From Gracilibacillus caseinilyticus (lineage in GTDB: Bacteria; Bacillota; Bacilli; Bacillales; Amphibacillaceae), in contig NZ_CP095072.1 in assembly GCF_022919115.1 (NCBI RefSeq), positions 2,852,001 to 2,916,000 on the forward strand: 64,000 nt of DNA, written 5' to 3'. Made by a program: the position numbers and the translations under genes. Positions 8,665 through 17,559 of this stretch are shown here, one piece after another; the stretch's first letter is position 1; every line of letters begins with the position of its first letter. The notes below the pieces were generated by a model, which saw only the letters and a program-made list of their open reading frames with translations, was not told the origin of the DNA and did no database searches.

Positions 8665-10374
8665 ATGAAAGCATCAGAAGCTGTGATAGATATATTCAAA
8701 GAATGGAATATTGCACATGTTTATGGATATCCAGGTGACTCGATTAATCATTTAATTGAAGCCTTACGTACAGCAAAAGATGAGATTAAGTTTATTCAGG
8801 TTCGCCAGGAGGAGGTGGGCTCACTGGCTGCCTCAGCAGAAGCGAAATTAACCAATCATGTTGGTGTCTGCTTATCAATTGGAGGGCCTGGTGCTATTCA
8901 TTTATTGAACAGAATGTATGACGCCAGAGAGGATGGGGCTCCATTAGTAGTAATTACCGGCCAGGTCTCCCATGATTTAGTTGGAACCGAAAATTTTCAG
9001 GAAGTTAATTTAGAAAGAATGTTTGATGATGTAGCGATTTTTAACAGAAGGGTAACATCACCTGAATTAGTACAGCCGCTGCTCAAGCAAGCCTTCAAAG
9101 AAGCCTATACTCAAAAAGGGGTAGCGGTACTAAGTATTCCAGACGATGTATTTAGTCAAACAGTCAAAAAAGATAAATTGCGCTCGATTGTGCATAGTAA
9201 TTATCGACTTTTTCCAGATAAAGAGGATGTAAAACAGGCTGCTATGCTTCTCCAACAATCAAGAAAGCCAGTAATTCTTGCCGGAAAGGGAGCTATACCG
9301 GCACGTGAAGAGTTAGAAAAATTTGCTGAAAAGATTGCCGCACCTGTTGTTGTCTCGTTAAGAGGTAAAGGTGTGTTACCTGATGAACACCCTAATAATT
9401 TAGGGAATTTAGGCCAAATTGGTACCAAACCAGCTTATGAGGCAATGGCTGAAACTGATTTGCTGATTTTAATTGGTACTGCCTTTCCATACCGTGAGTT
9501 TCTTCCAGATGATGTATCAGCTATACAAATCGATATCGATCCTAGCAAAATTGGAAAATGGTATCCAGTCGACGTAGGGCTTGTTGGTTCCTCAAAAGAA
9601 ATATTGGCAAGATTTAATGAGCAGCTGTTTTATGCGGAGAACCGTTCATTTTTAGAAGCTTGCCAAGAAAACATGGCTAATTGGTGGAAGCATTTGGATG
9701 GAATTGTCGCTGATAAAGAAGCATTACAAGGACCACAAGTGATTCACCAATTACAAGCTTTTGTGGAGGATGATGCCATTCTTTCTGTTGATGTAGGGAA
9801 TGTAACGTCTTGGTCTGCACGATTTTTTAGAATGACCAATCAACAGTTTGTTATCTCAAGCTGGTTAGCTACGATGGGCTGTGGTCTGCCAGGTGCTATA
9901 TCCGTAAAATTAACCCAACCAGAAAAACAAGTGTGGGCGATATGTGGTGATGGCGGCTTTTCGATGGTTATGCAAGATTTTCTGACAGCAGTCAAATACC
10001 AGTTGCCTATTACAGTACTCGTACTAAACAATGAAAAAATCGGTATGATCAAATACGAGCAAGAGCTAATTGGTAATATTCCGTACCAGACAGATATTGA
10101 ACCGATGAATTATGCTGCGTTTGCTGACATATGTGGTGGTAAGGGGTATAGCGCCACTACTCAAGACGAACTACAGTCTGCTCTTGCAGCGTCAAAAGAA
10201 GATCAATTACCAACCATTATTGATGTGGAGATTGAGGATCGTGCTCCATTACCAGGAAAAATTGAATGGAATCAAGCAAAGGGTTATTCCAAGCATGTAT
10301 GGGAAAAGCTTGTCGAACGTGAAGGAGAGCTTGACATGCCTTCATTAAAAACAGTACTGAAGCGGTTATTTTAA
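8665..10374 (+). CDS. Pyruvate oxidase-type ThDP enzyme (YdaP/PoxB-like)
   Basis: A 569-residue thiamine-diphosphate enzyme close in layout to B. subtilis YdaP (574 aa) and to PoxB. It has the N-terminal PYR domain with catalytic Glu in RQEEVGSLAASAEAKL, the central FAD/nucleotide domain (PVILAGKGAIPAREELEKFAEKI), and the C-terminal PP domain with the ThDP/Mg motif ICGDGGFSMVMQDF...VLNNEKIG. Pyruvate oxidase decarboxylates pyruvate to acetate and passes electrons to quinone. I chose ATG 8665, preceded by AAGGAGAG. It lies 12 bases before ctaC, which suggests a respiratory operon. An acetolactate-synthase-like role is less likely, because no regulatory partner is adjacent. Confidence 0.85.
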   Translation: MKASEAVIDIFKEWNIAHVYGYPGDSINHLIEALRTAKDEIKFIQVRQEEVGSLAASAEAKLTNHVGVCLSIGGPGAIHLLNRMYDAREDGAPLVVITGQVSHDLVGTENFQEVNLERMFDDVAIFNRRVTSPELVQPLLKQAFKEAYTQKGVAVLSIPDDVFSQTVKKDKLRSIVHSNYRLFPDKEDVKQAAMLLQQSRKPVILAGKGAIPAREELEKFAEKIAAPVVVSLRGKGVLPDEHPNNLGNLGQIGTKPAYEAMAETDLLILIGTAFPYREFLPDDVSAIQIDIDPSKIGKWYPVDVGLVGSSKEILARFNEQLFYAENRSFLEACQENMANWWKHLDGIVADKEALQGPQVIHQLQAFVEDDAILSVDVGNVTSWSARFFRMTNQQFVISSWLATMGCGLPGAISVKLTQPEKQVWAICGDGGFSMVMQDFLTAVKYQLPITVLVLNNEKIGMIKYEQELIGNIPYQTDIEPMNYAAFADICGGKGYSATTQDELQSALAASKEDQLPTIIDVEIEDRAPLPGKIEWNQAKGYSKHVWEKLVEREGELDMPSLKTVLKRLF

Positions 10375-10386
10375 AGGAGTAATTGA

Positions 10387-11087
10387 ATGAAAAGCTGTAT
10401 TTATCTTTTGTTCATTACCAGTTTGTTAGTAAGTGGCTGTGATATTCGAGTATTAAATCCACAAAGTGATACAGCAGAAGCGCAAAGTAATCTTATTTAC
10501 TTTAGCTTTCTGCTTATGCTTTTGGTTTTGATCGTTGTATTTGTAATGATGTTCCGTTTCGTTTCGAAGTATCGTGAAGAAAAAGTATCCTATGAAATCC
10601 CGAAACAAGAGGAAGGTAATCGAAAACTGGAGTTAACCTGGACGATTCTTCCTGTCGTATTATTAATCATCTTGGCTGTACCTACGGTTATTGTAACCTT
10701 TAATCAGTCTCCTAACGGCGATGTGCAGACTGAAAAATACAAAGATGCTGTTCATATCAAAGTAACGGCTAAAAGATATGAATGGCAATTCACTTATCCA
10801 AATGGAAAGAAAACTGTGAATGAATTATTTCTGCCTGCAAATAAGACGGTACGGTAGTTTTTCATTTGCGCTCAGAAGATGTTATTCACTCATTTTGGGT
10901 CCCTTCACTCGGTGGGAAAGTAGATGTTCGGCCTGATCAGGAAAATACACTGGTGTTAACCAATTTGAAATCAGGTAGCTATCGGGGAAAGTGTGCTGAA
11001 TATTGTGGCACAAATCATACACTAATGACGTTTACGACAGAAGTAAAGCCGGCAGATGAATTTCAAGATTTTGCAGAGTCTTCATAA
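10387..11087 (+). pseudogene. ctaC: Cytochrome c oxidase subunit II, frameshifted
   Basis: A lipoprotein signal ends at the lipobox LVSGC (Cys near residue 18), followed by two transmembrane helices and a cupredoxin domain. The first frame stops at TAG 10855-10857 after LFLPANKTVR. The rest of the domain continues in another frame from about 10857 (FHLRSEDVIHSFWVPSLGGK) to 11087. The CuA ligands C-AEYC-GTNHTLM are intact, so this was a cytochrome c oxidase subunit rather than a quinol oxidase. No C-terminal cytochrome c domain follows. The lesion is a one-base loss or a net gain of two bases modulo three near 10850-10860. If real, the enzyme cannot be made. It shares an operon with pyruvate oxidase and ctaD. 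Confidence 0.88.
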
Positions 11088-11104
11088 ATCATGATAAAGA
11101 AGGA

Positions 11105-13595
11105 ATGTATAGACATAGCATGGAAATCGCTGGGCAATCTTTATATCAACAATCAGATGTGGTCGCTGCATGGGCGTTCTCCATTATCGGTTTTGCGTGT
11201 ATACTTTACTATCTTACAAAAAAGAGAAAATGGGGCACAATATGGAGTTACGTAACCACTACTAATCATCGGAAAATTGGGATGATGTATTTGCTTAGTG
11301 GCGTTATTTTCTTTCTTCGAGGTGGAATTGATGCTTTATTAATCCGAACGCAATTAATAGCTCCTGACATGAACTTCTGGGTTTTTCAGGGTGATAAATA
11401 AAATGGGCTTTTTACCACTCATGGTACTATTATGATATTTTTTGTGGCGATGCCTCTGTTAATCGGTTTAATGAATGTCGTGGTACCGCTTCAAATCGGT
11501 GCAAACGATTTAGCATTTCCGGTGATGAATTCCTTAAGCTTCTGGCTTTTTTTCAGTGGTGCAGTACTTTTTAATTTGTCTTTTTTCTTTGCCTCACCAC
11601 CAAATGCAGGCTGGACAGCATATGCTCCATTAAGTGTTGCTGAATTTACTCCTGGAGCTGGAAACAGTTTCTACATATTCAGTCTGCAAATTTCTGGTAT
11701 AGGCACGCTGTTAACTGCTGTTAATATGATGGTTACCATCTTGAGATTAAGAGCTCCTGGGATGAGAATGCTGCGAATGCCATTATTTACATGGGCGACC
11801 TTTGTGACATCTGCGTTGATTATCATCGCTTTTAGTGCATTATCTGTTGCGCTCTATCTACTGATGTTTGACCGAATGTTTGGTACAAGCTTTTTCGGAT
11901 CAGATGAAGGTTATCCTGTATATTGGCAGCATTTGTTTTGGATTTTTGGTCATCCGGAAGTATATGTACTGGCACTTCCTGGTTTTGGGATTTTCTCAGA
12001 TGTTATATCGACATTCTCAAAGAAACGGATTTTCGGCTATTCGTCCATGGTTCTTTCTATCATTCTTATAGGGTTTTTAGGCTTTATGGTCTGGGTTCAC
12101 CACATGTTCACAGTGGGACTTGGACCAATGGTGAATACTTTTTTTGCAATTACAACGATGTTAATTGCGGTACCTACGGGGATTAAAGTATTTAATTGGT
12201 TATTTACAATGAGGAATGGAAGGATTCAATTTACCGTGCCGATGTTATTTGCGATCGGTTTTATCCCGTCCTTTGTGATGGGTGGGGTGACTGGTGTGAT
12301 GTTGGCAGTTCCAGCAGCGGATTTCCAGTTTCATGACAGCTATTTTGTTGTAGGGCACTTTCACTATACTATTTTAGGTGCTACCGTTCTTGGAATTTTT
12401 GCAGGAATTTATTATTGGTATCCTAAAATTACCGGCAAAAAATTAAATGAGACATTAGGAAAATGGCATTTTTGGTTATTTGTGATCGGTTTTCATTTAA
12501 CTTTCTTCCCGGTGCATTTCTCTGGATTGCAAGGAATGCCACGTCGAGTCTTCACTTATACAGAGGAAGATGGACTGTTTATATTTTAATTTCATCAGTA
12601 CAATCGGTGCTTTCTTGATGGGAATAGGTATGTTGTTTTTTGTCTGGAACATCTATAAAACCTATCAATCTGGGAAAGCAGTTCGAGCAGATTGCTGGGA
12701 TGGGAGGACGTTGGAGTGGACAGTTCCGTCACCGCCGACAAAAGAATTATTTGATCCACCACCAGTTGTGCCTGCGATCGATCCGCTATGGGATAGTAAA
12801 ATCAATAAAAAACCGCTATCTCAAGCTGATCAGACTCGTCCAAGTCCTGTCTCAACAAAAACCATGATTACTCCAGTACTGGCAGGGATGCTTTTTATCT
12901 TCAGTCTCTCCATGATTTATCACTGGTTTTATCCTGCTATACTGACAGCGGCAGTAACATTGGCTGTAATCATTATCTTGTCATGCAAAGATAAACGTAA
13001 ACAGGTGTATCAAGAAATGAGTGGGGAAGATAATAAGGAGTTGTTCCAGGATAAACGAATTGGTTTCTTTTTATATCTCATTATTGATATCACGATGTTT
13101 GCGATTCTGTTTGCTACTTACTTTATCTATACCCCGGGATCCATTGGGCCGAAACCTGAAGAAGTATTTGAAACAAAAACAGTAATTCTTTCCAGTGTAT
13201 TTCTGCTGTCAAGTAGCGCTACTTTGCATTACAGTGAAGTGCAATATAGGAAGAAACAAAGCGGGCGCTTTTATATTGGCTGGTCGCTGACAGCATTATT
13301 AGGCTTAGCTTTCTTGAGGGTGGAGATCGATGAGTTTCATAAATATTGGACAGAGGGCTATCAAATAGACACCAATGTGTTTTTAGCTTCCTTCTATGTG
13401 CTGGTTGGACTTCATGCCGCACACGTAACGTTTGGTTTAGGTTGGATGATGCAGCTGTTAACCCAGTGGAGGCAAGCAAAATTGCCTTCGAGATTATATA
13501 TGGAAAAACAGAAAATCTTCGGTTATTATTGGCATTTTGTAGATAGTATCTGGGTGTTTATTGTGTTGATTGTTTATCTGCCATACCTTATTTGA
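11105..13595 (+). pseudogene. Cytochrome c oxidase subunit I-III fusion, doubly disrupted
   Basis: Reads as subunit I fused to subunit III, about 829 codons when repaired. Lesion 1: TAA at 11399-11401, in frame, where a residue such as Tyr is expected before NGLFTTHGTIM. Lesion 2: an extra T in TTTT near 12583-12586; removing it joins EEDGLFIF to NFISTIGAF. The metal ligands survive: HGTIM (heme a), GHPEVYVL with the cross-linked Tyr, VHHMF (CuB) and HFHYTI (hemes). The C-terminal third (from about RIGFFLYLIIDITMFAILFATYF) is subunit III, ending IWVFIVLIVYLPYLI. The start is ATG 11105 or 11120. Preserved ligands alongside two lesions suggest recent decay or sequence error. Confidence 0.88.
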
Positions 13596-13608
13596 AAGGA
13601 AGTAAAAA

Positions 13609-15183
13609 ATGGAAACGATACTTACAATTATATTAATTTGCCTTTTCATTATCGTGATTGTTATTCCTGCTCTCATGTTAATCAGGTTATATCTTCACGA
13701 TAAAAAACAAGAGGAACATTCCGTCTTGCAAAATTATCCTATACTGGGGAAAATGCGTTATATCCTTGAGAAAATGGGGCCTGAATTAAGACAGTACCTG
13801 TTCAACAATGACAGAGAAGGAAAACCTTTTAACAGAAAACAATTTGAATACGTTAGTAAAGCGGGTAAATATCAAACGAGTTTAATGGGCTATGGAGCGG
13901 AAAGAGATTTTGATCAAGATGGTTACTATCTTGTGAATCATATGTTTCCAAGCTTGGATGAGGAAATGAAAATAACGCAGGAACCCACTATCAAAACAAA
14001 AATATATCAAATCAGTGAAGAAAATTTATTTAGCAGGAAGGAACAGTCGCAAGAAGTCGAAATAAATCCAGCATACTTGTCTGATGAAGATATGGTTGTA
14101 CTTGGAAAAGATACAGTTCGACAACCTTTTCGTTTAAAAGGGATAATCGGTCAATCTGCCATGAGTTATGGATCGCTTGGCGAACATGCTATAACGGCAT
14201 TGTCAGAAGGTTTAGGAATGGCTGGTGGAACGTGGATGAATACAGGTGAAGGAAGTGTTTCCCCTTACCATTTAAAAGGGGATGTTGATATTATTATGCA
14301 AATCAGTCCTGGATTGTTTGGTGTACGAGACCACGATGGCCATTTCTCTTGGGAGGAATACAAACATCATGCTGATACGGAACAAATAAAAGCCTTTGAA
14401 CTTAAATTAGGGCAAGGTGCTAAAACACGTGGAGGACATGTTGACGGTGGAAAAATAACAGGAGAAATTGCCGAAATTCGTAAGGTGGAAGTAGGGAAAG
14501 ATATTAATAGTCCTAATCGCTTTCGTGGAATTAGTAACCCGGAAGAACTACTTTCATTTCTGCAACAGCTGCGAGAAACAGGAGGAAAACCAGTAGGCAT
14601 CAAACTAGTCGTCGGAAATCAAGTGGAAGTGGAGCGGTTAGCAGAAGCAATGAAGGAAACAGATATTGTCCCTGATTTCATAACGATCGATGGTAGTGAA
14701 GGTGGAACAGGAGCTTCCTATTATGCACTCGCCTATTCGGTGGGATTACCTGCATTTGCTGCAATACCAATGGTCCATGATTGTCTGGAAAGGTATCAAT
14801 TGAGAGAGCGGACTAAAATTATCGCATCAGGAAAATTATTGACACCTGACAAAATTGCGATGGCACTCTGCCTAGGGGCAGATCTTATAAATATCGCAAG
14901 AGGATTTATGATCAGTGTCGGCTGCATTATGTCTCAAGTTTGTCACAAAAATACTTGTCCAGTTGGAGTGGCGACTACAGACGAATCCTTGCAGAAAGCG
15001 TTGATCATTGATGAGAAGAAATACCGTGTGTGTAATTATTTAGTGACACTTCGTCAAGGATTGTTTGATTTGGCAGCAGTTGCAGGGTTGGACAGTCCAA
15101 CTAAATTAAATCGCAGGTATATAAACTATCATACAGATTTTAGACAATTTAATGATTGGCGTACAAACGAAACAACAACATAA
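13609..15183 (+). CDS. yerD: FMN-binding glutamate synthase family protein (YerD-like)
   Basis: A 524-residue protein with one N-terminal membrane helix (about residues 3-27) and the FMN-binding glutamate synthase central/FMN domain. The domain is seen in GIIGQSAMSYGSLGEHAITALSEGL, MNTGEGSVSPYH, KLGQGAKTRGGHVDGGKI, DFITIDGSEGGTGA and the Fe-S loop CIMSQVCHKNTCPVGVAT. It matches B. subtilis YerD in length and layout. It lacks the glutamine amidotransferase domain, so true glutamate synthase activity is doubtful; the electron donor and product are unknown. It starts 13 bases after the oxidase fusion gene and probably shares that transcript. Unlike its neighbour, the frame is intact. Confidence 0.87.
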   Translation: METILTIILICLFIIVIVIPALMLIRLYLHDKKQEEHSVLQNYPILGKMRYILEKMGPELRQYLFNNDREGKPFNRKQFEYVSKAGKYQTSLMGYGAERDFDQDGYYLVNHMFPSLDEEMKITQEPTIKTKIYQISEENLFSRKEQSQEVEINPAYLSDEDMVVLGKDTVRQPFRLKGIIGQSAMSYGSLGEHAITALSEGLGMAGGTWMNTGEGSVSPYHLKGDVDIIMQISPGLFGVRDHDGHFSWEEYKHHADTEQIKAFELKLGQGAKTRGGHVDGGKITGEIAEIRKVEVGKDINSPNRFRGISNPEELLSFLQQLRETGGKPVGIKLVVGNQVEVERLAEAMKETDIVPDFITIDGSEGGTGASYYALAYSVGLPAFAAIPMVHDCLERYQLRERTKIIASGKLLTPDKIAMALCLGADLINIARGFMISVGCIMSQVCHKNTCPVGVATTDESLQKALIIDEKKYRVCNYLVTLRQGLFDLAAVAGLDSPTKLNRRYINYHTDFRQFNDWRTNETTT

Positions 15184-15185
15184 AG

Positions 15186-15220
15186 AAAAAAGCACCGATG
15201 CTATGCACCGGTGCTTTTTT
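15186..15220. terminator. Bidirectional terminator between yerD and csp
   Basis: AAAAAAGCACCG pairs with CGGTGCTTTTTT. It can end both convergent transcripts. Confidence 0.85.
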
Positions 15221-15235
15221 ATACAGGCTACTTAA

Positions 15236-15436
15236 TTAGTTTTTAACTACGTTAGCAGCTTGTGGTCCACGGTTACCTTCTTCGATATCGAAAGTTACAC
15301 TTTGACCTTCTTCAAGTGTTTTAAAGCCTTCGCCTTGGATAGCAGAGAAGTGTACGAATACATCGTCTTGTCCTTCTACTTCGATAAATCCAAAACCTTT
15401 GTCAGCGTTGAACCATTTTACTGTACCTTGTACCAT
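15236..15436 (-). CDS. csp: Cold-shock protein (CspA/CspB family)
   Basis: A 66-residue single cold-shock-domain protein that binds single-stranded nucleic acid and acts as an RNA chaperone. RNP-1 (KGFGFIEV) and RNP-2 (DVFVHFSAI) are intact, and the length is standard. ATG 15436 has AGGAGG nine bases upstream. The leader is about 114 bases long and has a palindrome just above the ribosome site, typical of cold-regulated csp mRNAs. Which B. subtilis paralogue (B, C or D) it matches cannot be decided by eye. Confidence 0.95.
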   Translation of the reverse strand: MVQGTVKWFNADKGFGFIEVEGQDDVFVHFSAIQGEGFKTLEEGQSVTFDIEEGNRGPQAANVVKN

Positions 15437-15451
15437 ATTAATTTCCTCCTA

Positions 15452-15468
15452 GTGTGAACCGTTCACAC
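15452..15468. promoter_or_regulatory. Perfect palindrome in the csp 5' leader
   Basis: GTGTGAAC, one central base, GTTCACAC: a perfect 8-bp-arm inverted repeat immediately upstream of the csp ribosome binding site. As RNA it could form a hairpin next to the site; as DNA it could be an operator. Confidence 0.6.
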
Positions 15469-15556
15469 AAATGTATTACTATTCTTGCTCTTGCCCCAAA
15501 ACGAAAACTTAACGTTACGATACTTGAAGGTGTCATCGAACAAAATAGCTAAGGCA

Positions 15557-15585
15557 ATTATAGCAAGCTAAATATTAAATTGCAA
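15557..15585 (-). promoter_or_regulatory. csp promoter
   Basis: On the minus strand TTGCAA (15585-15580), a 17-base spacer, then a consensus TATAAT (15562-15557). It predicts a 5' leader of about 110-115 bases. Confidence 0.75.
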
Positions 15586-15771
15586 GTGTATGTTTCACAA
15601 AATCGTAAATTTTTCTCTGTACAACGATGGAGAACGGAACTGGCAGTATGTCTCTCGGTTTCTCATTAAAAATCAATTCCTTTTGGGGTGATAAATCATC
15701 TTGCCAATGGTAATGATTTTTAGTATGATATTATGATGGAAACAAGAGCTAACATGAAATGAGGGATTGTA

Positions 15772-16845
15772 ATGAAAAGCTCCATTTACTCGTTGACTTT
15801 TGATCGATTACAAGAATGGCTGGTAGAGCATGGTCAGAAGAAATTCCGTGCAAAGCAAGTCTGGGATTGGTTATATAAGAAGAGAGTTGATACATTCGAA
15901 GAAATGTACAATTTAAATAAAGACTGTCAATTAGTGTTAGAAGAGAACTTTACAATGGGAACGTTAGAACAGGAAGTTAAGCAAGAGTCAAAAGATGGTA
16001 CGATTAAATTTTTGTTTAAACTTACGGATGGCAACTTAATTGAGACCGTATTAATGAAGTTTAATTATGGATATTCGGTTTGTGTGACGACCCAGGTGGG
16101 GTGCAATATTGGCTGCTCTTTCTGTGCGAGTGGATTATTGACGAAGAATCGGGACTTATCTGCAGGAGAAATCGTTGAGCAAATAATGAATGTGCAAAAG
16201 CACTTAGATACGAAAGGAAAAGAAGAACGTGTTAGTCATATTGTTGTAATGGGAATCGGTGAGCCATTTGACAATTATGATAATACGATGAATTTTCTAA
16301 ATATCGTAAACAATCAGCAAGGGTTATCCATTGGTGCCCGTCACATTACGGTATCTACTAGTGGTCTGGCGAAACGAATTTATGATTTTGCTGATGAGAA
16401 TCTGCAAGTAAACCTTGCGTTGTCACTGCATGCGCCGAACAATGAGTTGCGTACAAGAATTATGAAAATCAACAAAGCATTCCCGCTTGAGAAGTTAATG
16501 CCTGCAATTGATTATTATCTCGAAAAAACGAACAGGCGGATTACCTTCGAGTATATTTTGCTTAAAGATGTGAATGATCATAAAGAAGAAGCGCAGCAAC
16601 TTGTGAAATTATTGAAGGATAAGCGTCATTTATCCTATGTCAATCTAATTCCATATAATCCTGTTGATGAGCATAATCAGTACGATAGAAGTGAGAAAAA
16701 AGCTATTTTGGATTTCTATCAGGTGTTGCTGGAGAACGGAATTAACTGCGGTGTCCGTGTAGAGCACGGTACAGATATTGATGCAGCCTGTGGCCAATTA
16801 CGGAGTAAACAAATCAAGAAAAATAAAGACAAACAATCTGTCTAA
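15772..16845 (+). CDS. rlmN: 23S rRNA/tRNA A2503-C2 methyltransferase RlmN-type radical SAM
   Basis: A 357-residue radical-SAM methyltransferase that methylates C2 of A2503 in 23S rRNA (and A37 in some tRNAs). The Fe-S motif [11 protein letters not shown], the region [21 protein letters not shown], the Cys near the C-terminus in DAACGQLR and the QVGC start are all present. [21 protein letters not shown] resembles RlmN rather than Cfr. In B. subtilis rlmN sits beside prpC/prkC; here it stands alone, so it may be a second paralogue. AATGAGGGATTGTA precedes the ATG. It ends in its own terminator. Confidence 0.88.
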   Translation: MKSSIYSLTFDRLQEWLVEHGQKKFRAKQVWDWLYKKRVDTFEEMYNLNKDCQLVLEENFTMGTLEQEVKQESKDGTIKFLFKLTDGNLIETVLMKFNYGYSVCVTTQVGCNIGCSFCASGLLTKNRDLSAGEIVEQIMNVQKHLDTKGKEERVSHIVVMGIGEPFDNYDNTMNFLNIVNNQQGLSIGARHITVSTSGLAKRIYDFADENLQVNLALSLHAPNNELRTRIMKINKAFPLEKLMPAIDYYLEKTNRRITFEYILLKDVNDHKEEAQQLVKLLKDKRHLSYVNLIPYNPVDEHNQYDRSEKKAILDFYQVLLENGINCGVRVEHGTDIDAACGQLRSKQIKKNKDKQSV

Positions 16846-16871
16846 AAAGCACCCATTTGGGTGCTTTTTTT
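16844..16871 (+). terminator. rlmN terminator
   Basis: AAAAAGCACCCA, two-base loop, TGGGTGC and seven T; the hairpin overlaps the rlmN stop codon. Confidence 0.88.
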
Positions 16872-17195
16872 GTGCGTTAGAAAATTTGAACGATAAAGCA
16901 ACTCAACGTAGCGAAAACTTAACAAGAACATAGCATAAGAAACTCCTTGATAATTGCTAAAAGACGACGAGGCGTTACTGAAAATTATGAAAGCTATATA
17001 ATGACTCTCGTGAAGGTAAAATGCGCATTGTGTCAAGTGGACTGTGTGAAAATGTGGTGATTTTGCAGGTTTATATGTTTAACAAAGCTCAAAAGCTCAG
17101 GAAATATGCTCCACAGGACGCAAAATGATTGGCCGGCGGTGAATCGGTTCTGATTAGGCATGCGATATTACGTTTATGGATGTCTGCGGGTGAGA
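16872..17195. repeat. Intergenic region with repeat fragment
   Basis: No gene is seen. At about 17080-17155 there is a fragment of the same repeat family as copies A-E: AAGCTC...AGGAAATATGCTCC (module 2 edge) joined to ACGCAAAATGATTGGCCGG (module 1 edge). No inverted ends are visible, so it looks like a deletion remnant. Confidence 0.5.
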
Positions 17196-17200
17196 GTTTC

Positions 17201-17229
17201 TTGACAAATTTCAGACATTTCTTTAAACT
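17201..17229 (+). promoter_or_regulatory. Promoter of the leuS T-box leader
   Basis: Consensus TTGACA at 17201-17206, 17-base spacer, TAAACT at 17224-17229. Confidence 0.65.
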
Positions 17230-17231
17230 AT

Positions 17232-17510
17232 CAGAAAGTATAGAAGATAAAACAAACGTACTCATATATATGTATGAACGATGAAGAGGAATAGTAATAG
17301 AAGAAACAGGTTAAGAGAGATGGCGGTAGGTGCGAGCCATTCCTGTTCTTTTGTGAACTCGCCTCTGATGTTACAAAAGTGAAGGAATAGTAGCTTTTGT
17401 CGTAATCCGCGTTAAGGATGTTAAGTGAGTGTTTAACAACACTAATGTTGGGTGGTACCGCGGGAATCTCTCTCGTCCCATTTTGGGATAAGGGAGATTT
17501 TTTTGCGTTT
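17232..17510 (+). promoter_or_regulatory. T-box leader controlling leuS (Leu specifier)
   Basis: The T-box core GGGTGGTACCGCGG lies at 17450-17463, which pairs with the uncharged tRNA acceptor end. Stem I spans about 17270-17375, and GAACTC gives a probable CUC leucine specifier at 17358-17360. The terminator (about 17465-17507) is AATCTC..TCCC / GGGA..GAGATT followed by seven T. Uncharged leucine tRNA should favour the antiterminator and leuS expression. Confidence 0.92.
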
Positions 17511-17559
17511 AAGAACATATGATCGCGTTTTAGTTAATTGTTTAAGGAGGAAGTAGGAA

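Noticed and set aside
15772..16845. Cfr-type antibiotic-resistance methyltransferase
   Set aside because: The sequence around the Fe-S motif and the DGTIKFLF and GIGEPFDN blocks match RlmN rather than Cfr.
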